DNA from: Clostridium lundense DSM 17049
Lineage (GTDB): Bacteria > Bacillota > Clostridia > Clostridiales > Clostridiaceae
NCBI RefSeq assembly: GCF_000619945.1
Contig: NZ_JHVC01000009.1
Span: forward strand, 127,291-191,290
DNA length: 64,000 bases
Reading direction: 5' to 3'
This document shows, piece by piece, positions 1-8,490 of this stretch. The notes below the pieces were generated by a model. It was not told the DNA's origin and did no database searches. It saw nothing but the letters and a program-made list of their open reading frames with translations. Position 1 is the stretch's first letter, and each line of letters opens with the position of its first letter. The translations under genes and the position numbers were made by a program.

Positions 1-35
1 AATAAATGATTAAAGTTATTTTTTATTTTTTCCAT
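1..35 (-). CDS. Start of an unidentified leftward gene, cut by the window edge
   Basis: Reading leftward, an ATG at 35-33 follows a perfect AGGAGG (46-41) at 5-nt spacing. It opens a frame that begins MEKIKNNFNHL and stays open to the edge. Only about 11 residues are visible, so no family can be named. The strong ribosome binding site is the main support. The gene is divergent from glgC. Confidence 0.5.
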   Translation of the reverse strand, partial: MEKIKNNFNHL

Positions 36-327
36 AGTAACCTCCTAAAACTATTATTTCACCATAAAACTATTTTAATACTTATTTATTAATATTTTTT
101 TTTCTAAACCTTAAATATATCTTAAGAATTTATCAAGAGATTCTTAACTTTCACCAAAAATATCCTAAATAGATATGATAAATCCAATTTGGTTAAATAA
201 TGAAAGAAATTATGATAAGTATGTAGATATAAAATAAATAATTAGTTACATAAATTATCGTAAGCCTGCATATATTTTTTACATATGCTGTTGCTAAAAA
301 TTATAAATTTAAAAAAATGGAAATGAC
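36..327. other. Divergent intergenic region, no gene seen
   Basis: This AT-rich stretch lies between the leftward truncated gene and the glgC promoter. I see no open frame with a ribosome binding site and no terminator. A 6-bp inverted repeat (GCATAT at 268-273, ATATGC at 283-288) could be an operator, but it is short enough to be chance. Confidence 0.5.
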
Positions 328-356
328 TTGATAAATTTGGTAAAATATATAATAAT
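328..356 (+). promoter_or_regulatory. Candidate sigma-A promoter of glgCDA
   Basis: TTGATA (328-333) is followed after 17 nt by AATAAT (351-356), about 45 nt before the glgC start. A better -10 match (TATAAT, 348-353) also exists but leaves only a 14-nt spacer, so the exact -10 is uncertain. Confidence 0.4.
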
Positions 357-401
357 AATTAGTATCGCAATAACAAAAATTAGACAGGTGGTGGAATTAT
401 A

Positions 402-1520
402 ATGCACAAAAAAGAAATAATAGCTATGATACTAGCTGGTGGACAAGGTACAAGGCTTGGAATACTTACTAAATATAATGCTAAGCCAGCAGTACCTTTT
501 GGTGGAAAGTATAGAATAATAGACTTTACTTTGAGTAACTGTGCTAATTCAGGTATAGATACTGTTGGAATACTTACTCAATATCAACCTTTGATTTTAA
601 GTTCCCATATAGGAATAGGAACTCCATGGGATTTAGATAGAGCAAATGGAGGAGTAACACTATTACCGCCATATCAAACCAAAAGCGGTGGAGATTGGTA
701 CAAGGGTACAGCAAATGCAATTTATCAAAATATAAATTTTATAGATAAATTTGATCCTGAATATGTGCTTATATTATCAGGAGATCACATTTATAAAATG
801 GACTATTCGGATATGCTTAAGTATCATAAAAATAAAAAAGCAGATGCTACTATTGCTGTTATAGAGGTTCCGTTAGACGAGGCAAGTAGATTTGGAATAA
901 TGAATACAAATGAAAAAAGTGAAATATACGAATTTGAAGAAAAGCCCAAAAATCCTAAAAGTAATTTAGCTTCTATGGGTATATATATATTTAACTGGAA
1001 AATTCTCAAAGAATTGTTAAAACAAGATGAAAATAATAATGAATCTAATAATGATTTTGGTAAAAATATAATACCAAGTATGATTAGTAAGGGAAAAAAG
1101 CTTTATGCATATCCTTTTGAAGGTTATTGGAAGGATGTAGGTACTATAGATAGCTATTGGCAGGCAAGTATGGATCTTATAAATGATTCCAAAGACTTGG
1201 ACATATATGATGAGCATTGGAAAATATACTCTGTAAATCCTGTAAGACCTCCTCAGTATATAGGAAATGAAGCTATAATAAAAAATTCCTTAATAACAGC
1301 GGGATGTACTATACATGGACAGGTTATAAATTCTGTTATTTTTCCAGGAGTCTTTGTTGGTAAGAATACAAAAATAAAAGATTCTGTAATTATGTCTAAT
1401 TCAATAATAAATGATAATGCGTGTATTGCAAAATCTGTAGTTGGAGAGGGAGTAACTATAACAGGAAATACCATTTTAGGAAATGATGATAATATAACTG
1501 TAATTAGTGAGGGGAAATAA
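402..1520 (+). CDS. glgC: Glucose-1-phosphate adenylyltransferase, catalytic subunit
   Basis: GlgC makes ADP-glucose from glucose 1-phosphate and ATP, the committed step of bacterial glycogen synthesis, in the cytoplasm. The N-terminus carries the nucleotidyltransferase loop LAGGQGTRLGILT (about residues 11-23), followed by AKPAVPFGGKYRIIDF. The C-terminal third shows hexapeptide-type beta-helix repeats, and 372 aa is a normal length. The start has a GGTGGTG ribosome binding site about 10 nt upstream. It is the first gene of glgC-glgD-glgA. The pairing with a non-canonical GlgD is the usual Firmicute arrangement, in which GlgC is the catalytic subunit. Confidence 0.95.
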   Translation: MHKKEIIAMILAGGQGTRLGILTKYNAKPAVPFGGKYRIIDFTLSNCANSGIDTVGILTQYQPLILSSHIGIGTPWDLDRANGGVTLLPPYQTKSGGDWYKGTANAIYQNINFIDKFDPEYVLILSGDHIYKMDYSDMLKYHKNKKADATIAVIEVPLDEASRFGIMNTNEKSEIYEFEEKPKNPKSNLASMGIYIFNWKILKELLKQDENNNESNNDFGKNIIPSMISKGKKLYAYPFEGYWKDVGTIDSYWQASMDLINDSKDLDIYDEHWKIYSVNPVRPPQYIGNEAIIKNSLITAGCTIHGQVINSVIFPGVFVGKNTKIKDSVIMSNSIINDNACIAKSVVGEGVTITGNTILGNDDNITVISEGK

Positions 1521-1539
1521 ATACAAAGGGGTGAATTTT

Positions 1540-2649
1540 ATGTTAAAGAACTATATGGGGATTTTGCATTTAGACGAAAATGAAGATAATATAAGACCTC
1601 TTACTTTATGTAGACCTTTAGCGTCTATACCTATAGGTGGGAGATACAGAATTATTGATTTTATACTTTCTAATATGGTCAATGCAGGTATAGAAAATGT
1701 GGGGATTTTTACAAAGACTAAATCCAGATCACTTTTAGATCATTTAGGTTCAGGAAAGCCTTGGGAATTGGATAGAAAAATAAATGGATTATTTATATTT
1801 AATTTTGGTAACATTGCTTCTTATGAAGGAGATGTGGATTCTTTAAGAAACAATATGGAATATTTTTCAAGAAGTAATCAAAAATATGTTATAATAGCTT
1901 CATCTAACATGATTTGTAATATAGACTTTAAAGAGGCTGCTAAGTGTCATGAGGAGTCTGGAAAAGATGTTACACTGATATATAAGAATGTGGATAATGG
2001 TAAGAGTAATTTTATTGGGTGTGATGTAATTAATTTAGATAAAAATAAAGATGTGATAAGTATTGGTAAAAATATAGGAAAAGAAGATAACTTGAAAATT
2101 TTAACAGGAATGTTTATTATGGAAAAGAAATTTATTATAGACATAATACATACTTGTTTGCAAACAGGGTGTGCTAAAAATATTAAGGATTATATAAAAA
2201 ATAATATTAAGGAAATAAACGTAAATACCTATGAGATTAAAGGATATATGCAGTGCATAAACTCTGTAAATTCTTATTTTAAAGCTAATATGGATATGCT
2301 CAATGAGGAAATAAGAAAGGACTTATTTTATAGTAATGGTTTGATCTATACTAAAGTAAAAGACGATGCTCCAACAAAATATGGTGATAATGCAGAGGTT
2401 CATAATTCTTTAATAGCTAATGGTTGTATAATAAATGGATCAATAAAAAATAGCATAATTGGGAGAATGGTGAGTATTGGAAAAGGATCTGTATTAGAAA
2501 ATTGCATTATAATGCAGGGAACACATATAGATGACAATGTTATTTTAAAGAATGTAATTATTGATAAAAATAATATTATTGAAAGTGGAAAAGAATTAAA
2601 GGGGGATAATGAGTTTCCAGTAGTTGTAGAGAAAAGAACAATACGCTAA
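1540..2649 (+). CDS. glgD: GlgD, non-catalytic subunit of ADP-glucose pyrophosphorylase
   Basis: This 369-aa GlgC homologue keeps the fold markers (GGRYRIIDFILSNM near residue 30, C-terminal hexapeptide repeats). In place of the GGQGTRL nucleotide loop it has GILHLDENEDNIRPLT, so it is probably not catalytic alone. GlgD proteins are known to form a heteromer with GlgC and modulate it. I chose ATG 1540 because AAAGGGGTG lies 7-15 nt upstream. An in-frame GTG at 1507 overlaps the end of glgC and has no better site. It lies 19 nt after glgC and 12 nt before glgA, consistent with one operon. Confidence 0.92.
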   Translation: MLKNYMGILHLDENEDNIRPLTLCRPLASIPIGGRYRIIDFILSNMVNAGIENVGIFTKTKSRSLLDHLGSGKPWELDRKINGLFIFNFGNIASYEGDVDSLRNNMEYFSRSNQKYVIIASSNMICNIDFKEAAKCHEESGKDVTLIYKNVDNGKSNFIGCDVINLDKNKDVISIGKNIGKEDNLKILTGMFIMEKKFIIDIIHTCLQTGCAKNIKDYIKNNIKEINVNTYEIKGYMQCINSVNSYFKANMDMLNEEIRKDLFYSNGLIYTKVKDDAPTKYGDNAEVHNSLIANGCIINGSIKNSIIGRMVSIGKGSVLENCIIMQGTHIDDNVILKNVIIDKNNIIESGKELKGDNEFPVVVEKRTIR

Positions 2650-2661
2650 GGGGGATTAATT

Positions 2662-4104
2662 ATGAAAGTGCTTTTTGTGGTTTCAGAGGTGTATCCATTT
2701 ATGAAAACAGGAGGCCTTGCGGACGTAGCTTATGCTCTTCCTAAAGCTTTAAGAAAACTTGGAATAGACATAAGGGTTATAATGCCAAACTATGTTAGTA
2801 TACCTAGTAAATATAAAGAAAGAATGCAAAAGGTAAGTGAATTTACTGTACCAGTGGGTTGGAGAAATCAATATGCAGGTTTATTATATCTAGAAGAAGA
2901 TGGAGTTCCTTTTTATTTTATAGATAATGAATATTATTTTAAGAGAAATGAAGGAGCATATGGTTATTATGATGATGGAGAAAGGTTTGTATATTTTTCT
3001 AATGGGGTATTAGAAGCTATTAAGCATATGGGAGATTTCAAACCAGATATAATTCATTGTAATGATTGGCATACAGCTATAATTCCTGTATTGCTTAAGG
3101 AAAATTACATTTTTGATGATATATATAAGAATATAAAAACTATATTTACAATACACAATTTAAAATACCAAGGTATATTTGGAAAAGAAGTTTTGGGACA
3201 ACTTTTAAATTTAGGGGAAAATTATTTTTCAGAAGACAAGTTGAAATATTATGATGGAATTTCTTTTATGAAAGGTGGAATAATATTTTCTGATGTAGTG
3301 ACTACAGTAAGCAGTACCTATGCAGAAGAAATAAAAACATCTTACTATGGGGAAGGACTTCATGGACTTTTAAATGAGATAAGTTATAAGCTATATGGTA
3401 TAACTAATGGTATAGATTATGATTTATTTAATCCTAGATATGATAAAGAAATATATTTTAATTATGATGAAAATAGTAGTAGTGACAAACTGAAAAATAA
3501 AGATCAATTACAAAAAAGATTAGGACTATGTGAAAAAGTAGATATACCTATGATAGGCATAGTATCTAGGCTAGTTGGACAGAAAGGTATTGATTTAATA
3601 GATAATGTTATGGAAGAATTAATAAATTTAGATATTCAGTTAGTTATTTTAGGAACAGGAGAGTCTAGATTTGAAGAAATGTTTAAATATTACGCTGGCA
3701 CTTACCCAAATAAGGTATCTGCTAATATTTTTTTCAGTAATGAATTAGCTCAAAAAGTATATGCAGCTTCAGATATTTTTTTAATGCCTTCTCAATTTGA
3801 ACCTTGTGGAATAGGACAATTAATTGCTATGAGATATGGAAGTATCCCTATAGTAAGGGAAACTGGAGGACTTAAAGATACAGTACATCCGTATAATGAG
3901 TATACTGGAGAAGGAAATGGATTTTCATTTGCAAATTATAATGCTCAGGACATGTTGTATACTATAAAGAGAAGTATTGATTTTTACTATAAGAAGGATA
4001 TATGGAATAATTTAATTAATAAATCTATGAGAGAAGATAATAGTTGGAAGAAATCTGCTAATATGTATATTGATTTATACGATAAATTAATATGGAGAAA
4101 TTAG
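2662..4104 (+). CDS. glgA: Glycogen synthase (ADP-glucose type, GT5)
   Basis: GlgA transfers glucose from ADP-glucose to the growing alpha-1,4-glucan. The N-terminal GT5 signature KTGGLADV is at residues 15-22. HCNDWHTA lies near residue 133 and the C-terminal GT-B signature SQFEPCGIGQ near residue 375. At 480 aa it matches the family length. An AGGGGGATT ribosome binding site precedes ATG 2662, just after glgD. No branching enzyme or glycogen phosphorylase follows, so those functions must be encoded elsewhere. Confidence 0.96.
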   Translation: MKVLFVVSEVYPFMKTGGLADVAYALPKALRKLGIDIRVIMPNYVSIPSKYKERMQKVSEFTVPVGWRNQYAGLLYLEEDGVPFYFIDNEYYFKRNEGAYGYYDDGERFVYFSNGVLEAIKHMGDFKPDIIHCNDWHTAIIPVLLKENYIFDDIYKNIKTIFTIHNLKYQGIFGKEVLGQLLNLGENYFSEDKLKYYDGISFMKGGIIFSDVVTTVSSTYAEEIKTSYYGEGLHGLLNEISYKLYGITNGIDYDLFNPRYDKEIYFNYDENSSSDKLKNKDQLQKRLGLCEKVDIPMIGIVSRLVGQKGIDLIDNVMEELINLDIQLVILGTGESRFEEMFKYYAGTYPNKVSANIFFSNELAQKVYAASDIFLMPSQFEPCGIGQLIAMRYGSIPIVRETGGLKDTVHPYNEYTGEGNGFSFANYNAQDMLYTIKRSIDFYYKKDIWNNLINKSMREDNSWKKSANMYIDLYDKLIWRN

Positions 4105-4128
4105 CAGTTTAGTTAGGGAGATATAAAG

Positions 4129-5082
4129 ATGAAGATACTGGCATATCACAAGTTAGATGAAAAGTTTATTAAAAACATTGAAAATAATGGTGAGAATTTA
4201 GTTATAAGTTTATCTGAGGATAATTTCCCAAAAGGTGATAAAGAATTAGAAGATGCTGATATATTAATAGGCTGGGGAGATACTGATGATTTTACAGAAG
4301 AAAGAATTAGAATGACTAAAAAATTAAAATGGATTCATATATTAGCTGCTGGAGTGGATAGATTACCTTTTAAAGAGTTAAAAGAAAAAAATATAAAGGT
4401 TACTAATTCTAGTGGAATACATGCAATACCTATATCAGAACATGTATTTGCTACTCTTTTATTTTTAGAAAAAAATTTAAATGTTTTATATAAGCAGCAA
4501 TTAAATAAATGTTGGAGACAGCAACCTATAGAAGAACTTAGTGGGAAAATTATGGCTATAATTGGTGTTGGGAAAATAGGAAAGGAAATTGCCCAAAAGG
4601 GTAAGGCTTTTCATATGAAAGTTTTAGGTATAAGAAATAATCCTTTACCTATAGAATATGTAGATGAAATGTATTCTATGGACCATTTAAAAGAGGTTCT
4701 TAGCAAGGCTCATGTAGTAGTAATAGCTTTACCACTAACAGACAAGACAAAAGGATTATTTACATTTGAAACTTTTAATTATATGAGAAAAGATTCTTAT
4801 TTTATTAATATAGGTAGGGGTAAAATTGTTCAAGAAGATGGGCTAATTAAAGCTCTTCAACAAGGAATAATAAAGGGAGCTTCCTTAGATGTATTTCAAA
4901 AAGAACCTTTAGATAAAGAAAGTCCTCTTTGGACTATGGATAATGTGATAATCACTCCTCATCAATCGGGAAGTTCTCCTTATTATATAGAAAGAACTAT
5001 GGATATATTTATGGAGAATTTGGTAAGAATAAAAAATAAACAACAATTAATTAATTTAGTGGATTTAGATAATAAATATTAA
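4129..5082 (+). CDS. D-isomer-specific 2-hydroxyacid dehydrogenase
   Basis: This is a 317-aa NAD-dependent dehydrogenase of the phosphoglycerate dehydrogenase/D-lactate dehydrogenase superfamily. The Rossmann motif GVGKIGKEIA is near residue 147. The substrate-domain signatures NIGRGKIVQEDGL, DVFQKEPL and ITPHQSGSS supply the usual Arg/Glu/His catalytic set. It has an AGGGAG ribosome binding site and starts 25 nt after glgA, so it may be cotranscribed with the glycogen genes, but no functional tie is evident. The substrate cannot be told from sequence; hydroxypyruvate/glyoxylate and branched 2-ketoacids are all possible. Confidence 0.85.
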   Translation: MKILAYHKLDEKFIKNIENNGENLVISLSEDNFPKGDKELEDADILIGWGDTDDFTEERIRMTKKLKWIHILAAGVDRLPFKELKEKNIKVTNSSGIHAIPISEHVFATLLFLEKNLNVLYKQQLNKCWRQQPIEELSGKIMAIIGVGKIGKEIAQKGKAFHMKVLGIRNNPLPIEYVDEMYSMDHLKEVLSKAHVVVIALPLTDKTKGLFTFETFNYMRKDSYFINIGRGKIVQEDGLIKALQQGIIKGASLDVFQKEPLDKESPLWTMDNVIITPHQSGSSPYYIERTMDIFMENLVRIKNKQQLINLVDLDNKY

Positions 5083-5116
5083 TTAATTTACAGTAATAAT
5101 CTTAGGAGAGAAAAAT

Positions 5117-5398
5117 ATGATTATAGGTACAGCAAAAGTTTATTTAAGAGCTAGTTGGGTACATTCTTTAAAAGAAAAAAGAATGATAGTACAGAGCATA
5201 ACAACAAAGGTAAGAAATAAGTTTAATGTGTCCATAGCAGAGATTGAAGATCAGGATATACATCAATCTATAGTTTTAGGAATAGCGTATGTTAGTAATG
5301 ATACTAGGCATGTTAATACTGTAGTACAAAATGTATTGAATTATATTGAAGGCAATACAGATGCAATGGTGGAAGATGAAATTGTTGAAATATTATAA
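5117..5398 (+). CDS. DUF503 (YlxP-like) protein
   Basis: This 93-aa protein matches the DUF503/YlxP family by its N-terminus (MIIGTAKVYLRASWVHSLKEK) and the central RNKFNVSIAEIEDQD segment. YlxP proteins often lie near rbfA and infB and are thought to be linked to ribosome assembly, but no biochemical role is firm. Here the gene is the last of the run that begins with glgC and is followed at once by a strong terminator. The ribosome binding site is TAGGAGAG. Confidence 0.85.
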   Translation: MIIGTAKVYLRASWVHSLKEKRMIVQSITTKVRNKFNVSIAEIEDQDIHQSIVLGIAYVSNDTRHVNTVVQNVLNYIEGNTDAMVEDEIVEIL

Positions 5399-5426
5399 AA
5401 GGCAGTGAAATTATCACTGCTTTTTA
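5397..5426 (+). terminator. Rho-independent terminator after the glg/ylxP run
   Basis: A 7-bp stem (GCAGTGA 5402-5408 with TCACTGC 5414-5420, loop AATTA) is followed by TTTTT. It starts at the stop codon of the DUF503 gene. Confidence 0.85.
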
Positions 5427-5472
5427 TATTTATTTTTAAATAATAATAAAAAAATAATTTAATAACGTATTT

Positions 5473-5499
5473 ACTTATTCTTAAAATTTTCATATGATA
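5473..5499 (+). promoter_or_regulatory. Candidate sigma-K-like promoter for the P-type ATPase-like gene
   Basis: AC (5473-5474), 16 nt, then CATATGATA (5491-5499) fits the B. subtilis sigma-K pattern (-35 AC, -10 CATANNNTA). The motif is short and could arise by chance in AT-rich DNA. A 10-bp palindrome GTTGTACAAC (5510-5519) sits between it and the ribosome binding site and could be an operator. Confidence 0.33.
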
Positions 5500-5537
5500 A
5501 ATAAGGAAGGTTGTACAACTTACGGAGGTAGTTACAT

Positions 5538-8144
5538 ATGGATGAATGGTATAGTAGTAGTTGGAATGATGTGGTAAAAAAATTAAACAGTAATATTTAT
5601 AGGGGATTAGACCAAAACCAAATTGAAGAACTGCAAAAAATACATGGGAAAAATGTGGTAAAGGTCCCTAAAAGCAAAAACTTTGCAGCTATATTTTTTT
5701 CCCAATTATTTAAGTTATGGTCAATATTATTAAGTATTGCTTTGGCGATTTTTTTCTATGCAGGAGAGACTACAGTTTTTGTTTTGTTATTTACAATTTT
5801 ACTTTTTAATTTAATATTCTTATCAAATATTGAATATAATGAGGAAAAGAGTTTAATGGAACTTCAAAAGTTGGAGTCTCCTTATACTAGGGTAATAAGA
5901 AATAGAAAAGAGATAGAAATACTTTCTGAAGATTTAGTTATAGGAGATATAGTTATACTAAATAAAGGAGATATAATTCCAGCAGACCTTAGAATTATTG
6001 AGAGTAATTCGCTTAAAGTAAAGGAAGGAGCAGTTACAGGAGAAGGATATACGATAGAAAAATATCATACTAAAATTGAAGATTCAGAGATAAATTTAAG
6101 TGAAATGAGAAATATTTTATTTAAATCTTCTGTAATAATAGAAGGAAATGCTACTGGTATAGTAGTAGCTGCAGGAATGAATACTCAAATAGCTAACATA
6201 ATAGGTATGCTTTTTGAAGAAAAAACGGAAAAGCATATACTAAAAAATAAAGTACATAAATTAGTAAATAGTTTAAGCATAGGAGTAGTTGTAGTTGCTG
6301 TTTTGATTGCTTCTTTTAATGTTATAGGAAAGAAGAATTTAGATTATATATTATATAATACAGCATCTATAATTATGGCTCTTATACCTGAAAACATATT
6401 TTTAATATTAGGAATATTATCTTATATATTATTAAAATATTTTAAGGAAAAAGGTGTACATTTTAAAAATTTATCTGTAATACAAAATTTATCACAAGTT
6501 TCTTTAATATGTGATGATAAAGTTGGAGTATTTTCACAAAATACAATGAATTTAGATAAGATATATGTAAATGAAAGTATTATAGATCATAGGGACATAA
6601 ATTTATTAGATGAAAAAAATGATAATAATGGTGTCATAGAAAGATTAATTCAAATAGGACTTTTATGTAATGATACAAGAGTATCTAACGGAGAATTTTC
6701 TAATTCAAAAAATGACTTAGTTGAAATAGGAATTGCTAAAGGAGCTTTTGATATTGGAATTAGTAAGGAAAGAGTAGAACAAGGAAAAGAAAGAGTTTCT
6801 CAAATTCCTTTTGATAGACAAAGAAGGATTATGACTACCATTAATAAAATAGAAGAAAATTATAGAGCTAATGTAAAAGGGGCAGTAGATGTTTTATTAA
6901 ATAAATGTACACATATAATAAAAAATGGCATTGAAAGGGAAATGACAGAAGAAGACGTAAAAATTATTAAAAATGTAGATATAAATATGTCATTACAAGG
7001 TCTTTCTGTAATGGGCTTTGCTTATAGAAGTTTTAATTATGAACCAAGTCTTAAAGAAAATATAGAGAGCAATTTAGTTTTTGTTGGATTAATGGCATTT
7101 AAAAATCCTACTAGTTACTCAACAAAAGAATTAATAAAGACATGCCAATCAATGTACATAAAACCGATTATAGTTACCGAGGATAATAAAATAGCTGCAG
7201 AAGCATTTGGAAAAGATATAGGAATAGTAAATAGAAATAAAAAGATATTATCTGGTGTAGAGATAGACAATATGCCAGAAGAGGATTTCGAAAAAAATGT
7301 TGAAAATGTAAGTATATTTTCTAGAATAATTGCAAAACATAAAGTGAAAATTGCTAAGTATTATAAGGAACATGGACATACTATTCTTATGTCTGGTGGA
7401 AGGATTACAGATCTTCCTTACTTAAGAATTTCTAATGTAGGAGTTTCCATAGGAAATAGTAGTATAGTAAAGAAATTATCAGATATCATATTAGTGGATA
7501 GAGGATTTGAAAATATTATAGATAGCATTAAACTTTCTAGAAAGTCCATAAATAGTATAAGAAAAATTATTATGTATATATTTATTTGTTCAATATGTCA
7601 ATTTGCATATATAATGTTAACAAGTGTGGCTGGATATAATCATATTCTTTCTCCTTTAAATATCCTTTGGACGAATAGTATTACTGTTATTTTAGCTTCT
7701 ATTAGTATAATGCTTGATTATAAAAATGAAAATATTGATTATAGACCAGATGTTATAGATGACTATTTATTGAAAGAAAATATTATTAAGTTTGTATTTA
7801 AAGGATTTTTTATAGCTTTTATAGCATCTATATCTTTATATTTTAATAAAAAAGTTCCAATGGATATAAGTAACAGCATTGCTTGCTTTATATTAAATTT
7901 AAACTTAATAATTTATTCAGTTAATTCTTCTGAAGCTTATATATTTAAAAATAAAGTTTCAAATATAATTCTTTTATTAAATGTATTATTGCAAATTGGA
8001 TACCTAATATTGAATTGTAAAGATAATTTAATGAGTTTATTTAATGTACAACCATGGAAAACTTCCTTGCTTCTAATTTTGGCTTATATAATAATTGTAT
8101 TTAGTTTTAAGGCTATTAATAAAAAAGAAGAAGTATTCATGTAA
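5538..8144 (+). CDS. P-type ATPase-like membrane protein with degenerate catalytic motifs
   Basis: At 868 aa this has the layout of P2-type cation ATPases: an N-terminal cytoplasmic segment, TM pairs at about 48-100 and 245-310, a large P/N domain, and C-terminal TMs. The phosphorylation Asp (D327) is kept, but DKTGT reads DKVGV. TGES reads TGEG (167-170), PEGL reads PEN (284-286), and TGDN reads TEDN (547-550). The hinge TGDGVND reads SGGRITD (619-625), losing the first Mg-binding Asp and the Asn. The nucleotide-domain KGA (447-449) remains. It may have lost transport activity or be a highly diverged pump. A good GGAGGTAG ribosome binding site precedes the start. Confidence 0.8.
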   Translation: MDEWYSSSWNDVVKKLNSNIYRGLDQNQIEELQKIHGKNVVKVPKSKNFAAIFFSQLFKLWSILLSIALAIFFYAGETTVFVLLFTILLFNLIFLSNIEYNEEKSLMELQKLESPYTRVIRNRKEIEILSEDLVIGDIVILNKGDIIPADLRIIESNSLKVKEGAVTGEGYTIEKYHTKIEDSEINLSEMRNILFKSSVIIEGNATGIVVAAGMNTQIANIIGMLFEEKTEKHILKNKVHKLVNSLSIGVVVVAVLIASFNVIGKKNLDYILYNTASIIMALIPENIFLILGILSYILLKYFKEKGVHFKNLSVIQNLSQVSLICDDKVGVFSQNTMNLDKIYVNESIIDHRDINLLDEKNDNNGVIERLIQIGLLCNDTRVSNGEFSNSKNDLVEIGIAKGAFDIGISKERVEQGKERVSQIPFDRQRRIMTTINKIEENYRANVKGAVDVLLNKCTHIIKNGIEREMTEEDVKIIKNVDINMSLQGLSVMGFAYRSFNYEPSLKENIESNLVFVGLMAFKNPTSYSTKELIKTCQSMYIKPIIVTEDNKIAAEAFGKDIGIVNRNKKILSGVEIDNMPEEDFEKNVENVSIFSRIIAKHKVKIAKYYKEHGHTILMSGGRITDLPYLRISNVGVSIGNSSIVKKLSDIILVDRGFENIIDSIKLSRKSINSIRKIIMYIFICSICQFAYIMLTSVAGYNHILSPLNILWTNSITVILASISIMLDYKNENIDYRPDVIDDYLLKENIIKFVFKGFFIAFIASISLYFNKKVPMDISNSIACFILNLNLIIYSVNSSEAYIFKNKVSNIILLLNVLLQIGYLILNCKDNLMSLFNVQPWKTSLLLILAYIIIVFSFKAINKKEEVFM

Positions 8145-8164
8145 AGAAAAAATTTGCAGTTTAA

Positions 8165-8210
8165 ACCTCCGTGTTATTGGACAAAATAGTAATACGGAGG
8201 TGTATTTTTT
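8165..8210 (+). terminator. Terminator hairpin whose 3' arm is the next gene's ribosome binding site
   Basis: A 14-pair stem (8165-8178 with 8188-8201, two G-U pairs, 9-nt loop) is followed after two bases by TTTTTT (8205-8210). The 3' arm contains CGGAGGT, the Shine-Dalgarno sequence of the gene starting at 8211, and the T-tract is the spacer. The same hairpin can therefore end the ATPase transcript and, in read-through RNA, hide the next start. Confidence 0.8.
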
Positions 8211-8483
8211 ATGGTGGAAAGTGTATTTGAAACAATAATAATGGGAAGTAATACAGTATTTTTAGATATGCCAGAAGATGAATACCTTTTAAAATATACT
8301 TCATTATCATTAGATTCTGCTCAAAATTTAGCCGATTATTATTTTAAGTATAGAGGAAGAGATGTTATGCCGGAGGTTAAGGATATAGACTTAAATCCAG
8401 ATACTCATAGTGTTAAAATAACCGTGGAATTAAATTCACAGAATAAAAATATACATTCTCATAATATGATAGAGAACTTATAA
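8211..8483 (+). CDS. Small hypothetical protein, family not recognised
   Basis: This 90-aa protein is acidic to neutral, with no signal peptide, membrane segment or cysteine motif. The N-terminal half (ETIIMGSNTVFLDMPEDEY) looks globular, and the C-terminal part (VKITVELNSQ) looks like a beta strand. The ribosome binding site GGAGGTG is embedded in a terminator hairpin and the ATG follows the T-tract directly. The comEC-like gene begins only 7 nt downstream without a clear site of its own, so the two may be translationally coupled. No function can be given. Confidence 0.65.
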   Translation: MVESVFETIIMGSNTVFLDMPEDEYLLKYTSLSLDSAQNLADYYFKYRGRDVMPEVKDIDLNPDTHSVKITVELNSQNKNIHSHNMIENL

Positions 8484-8490
8484 AACATAT

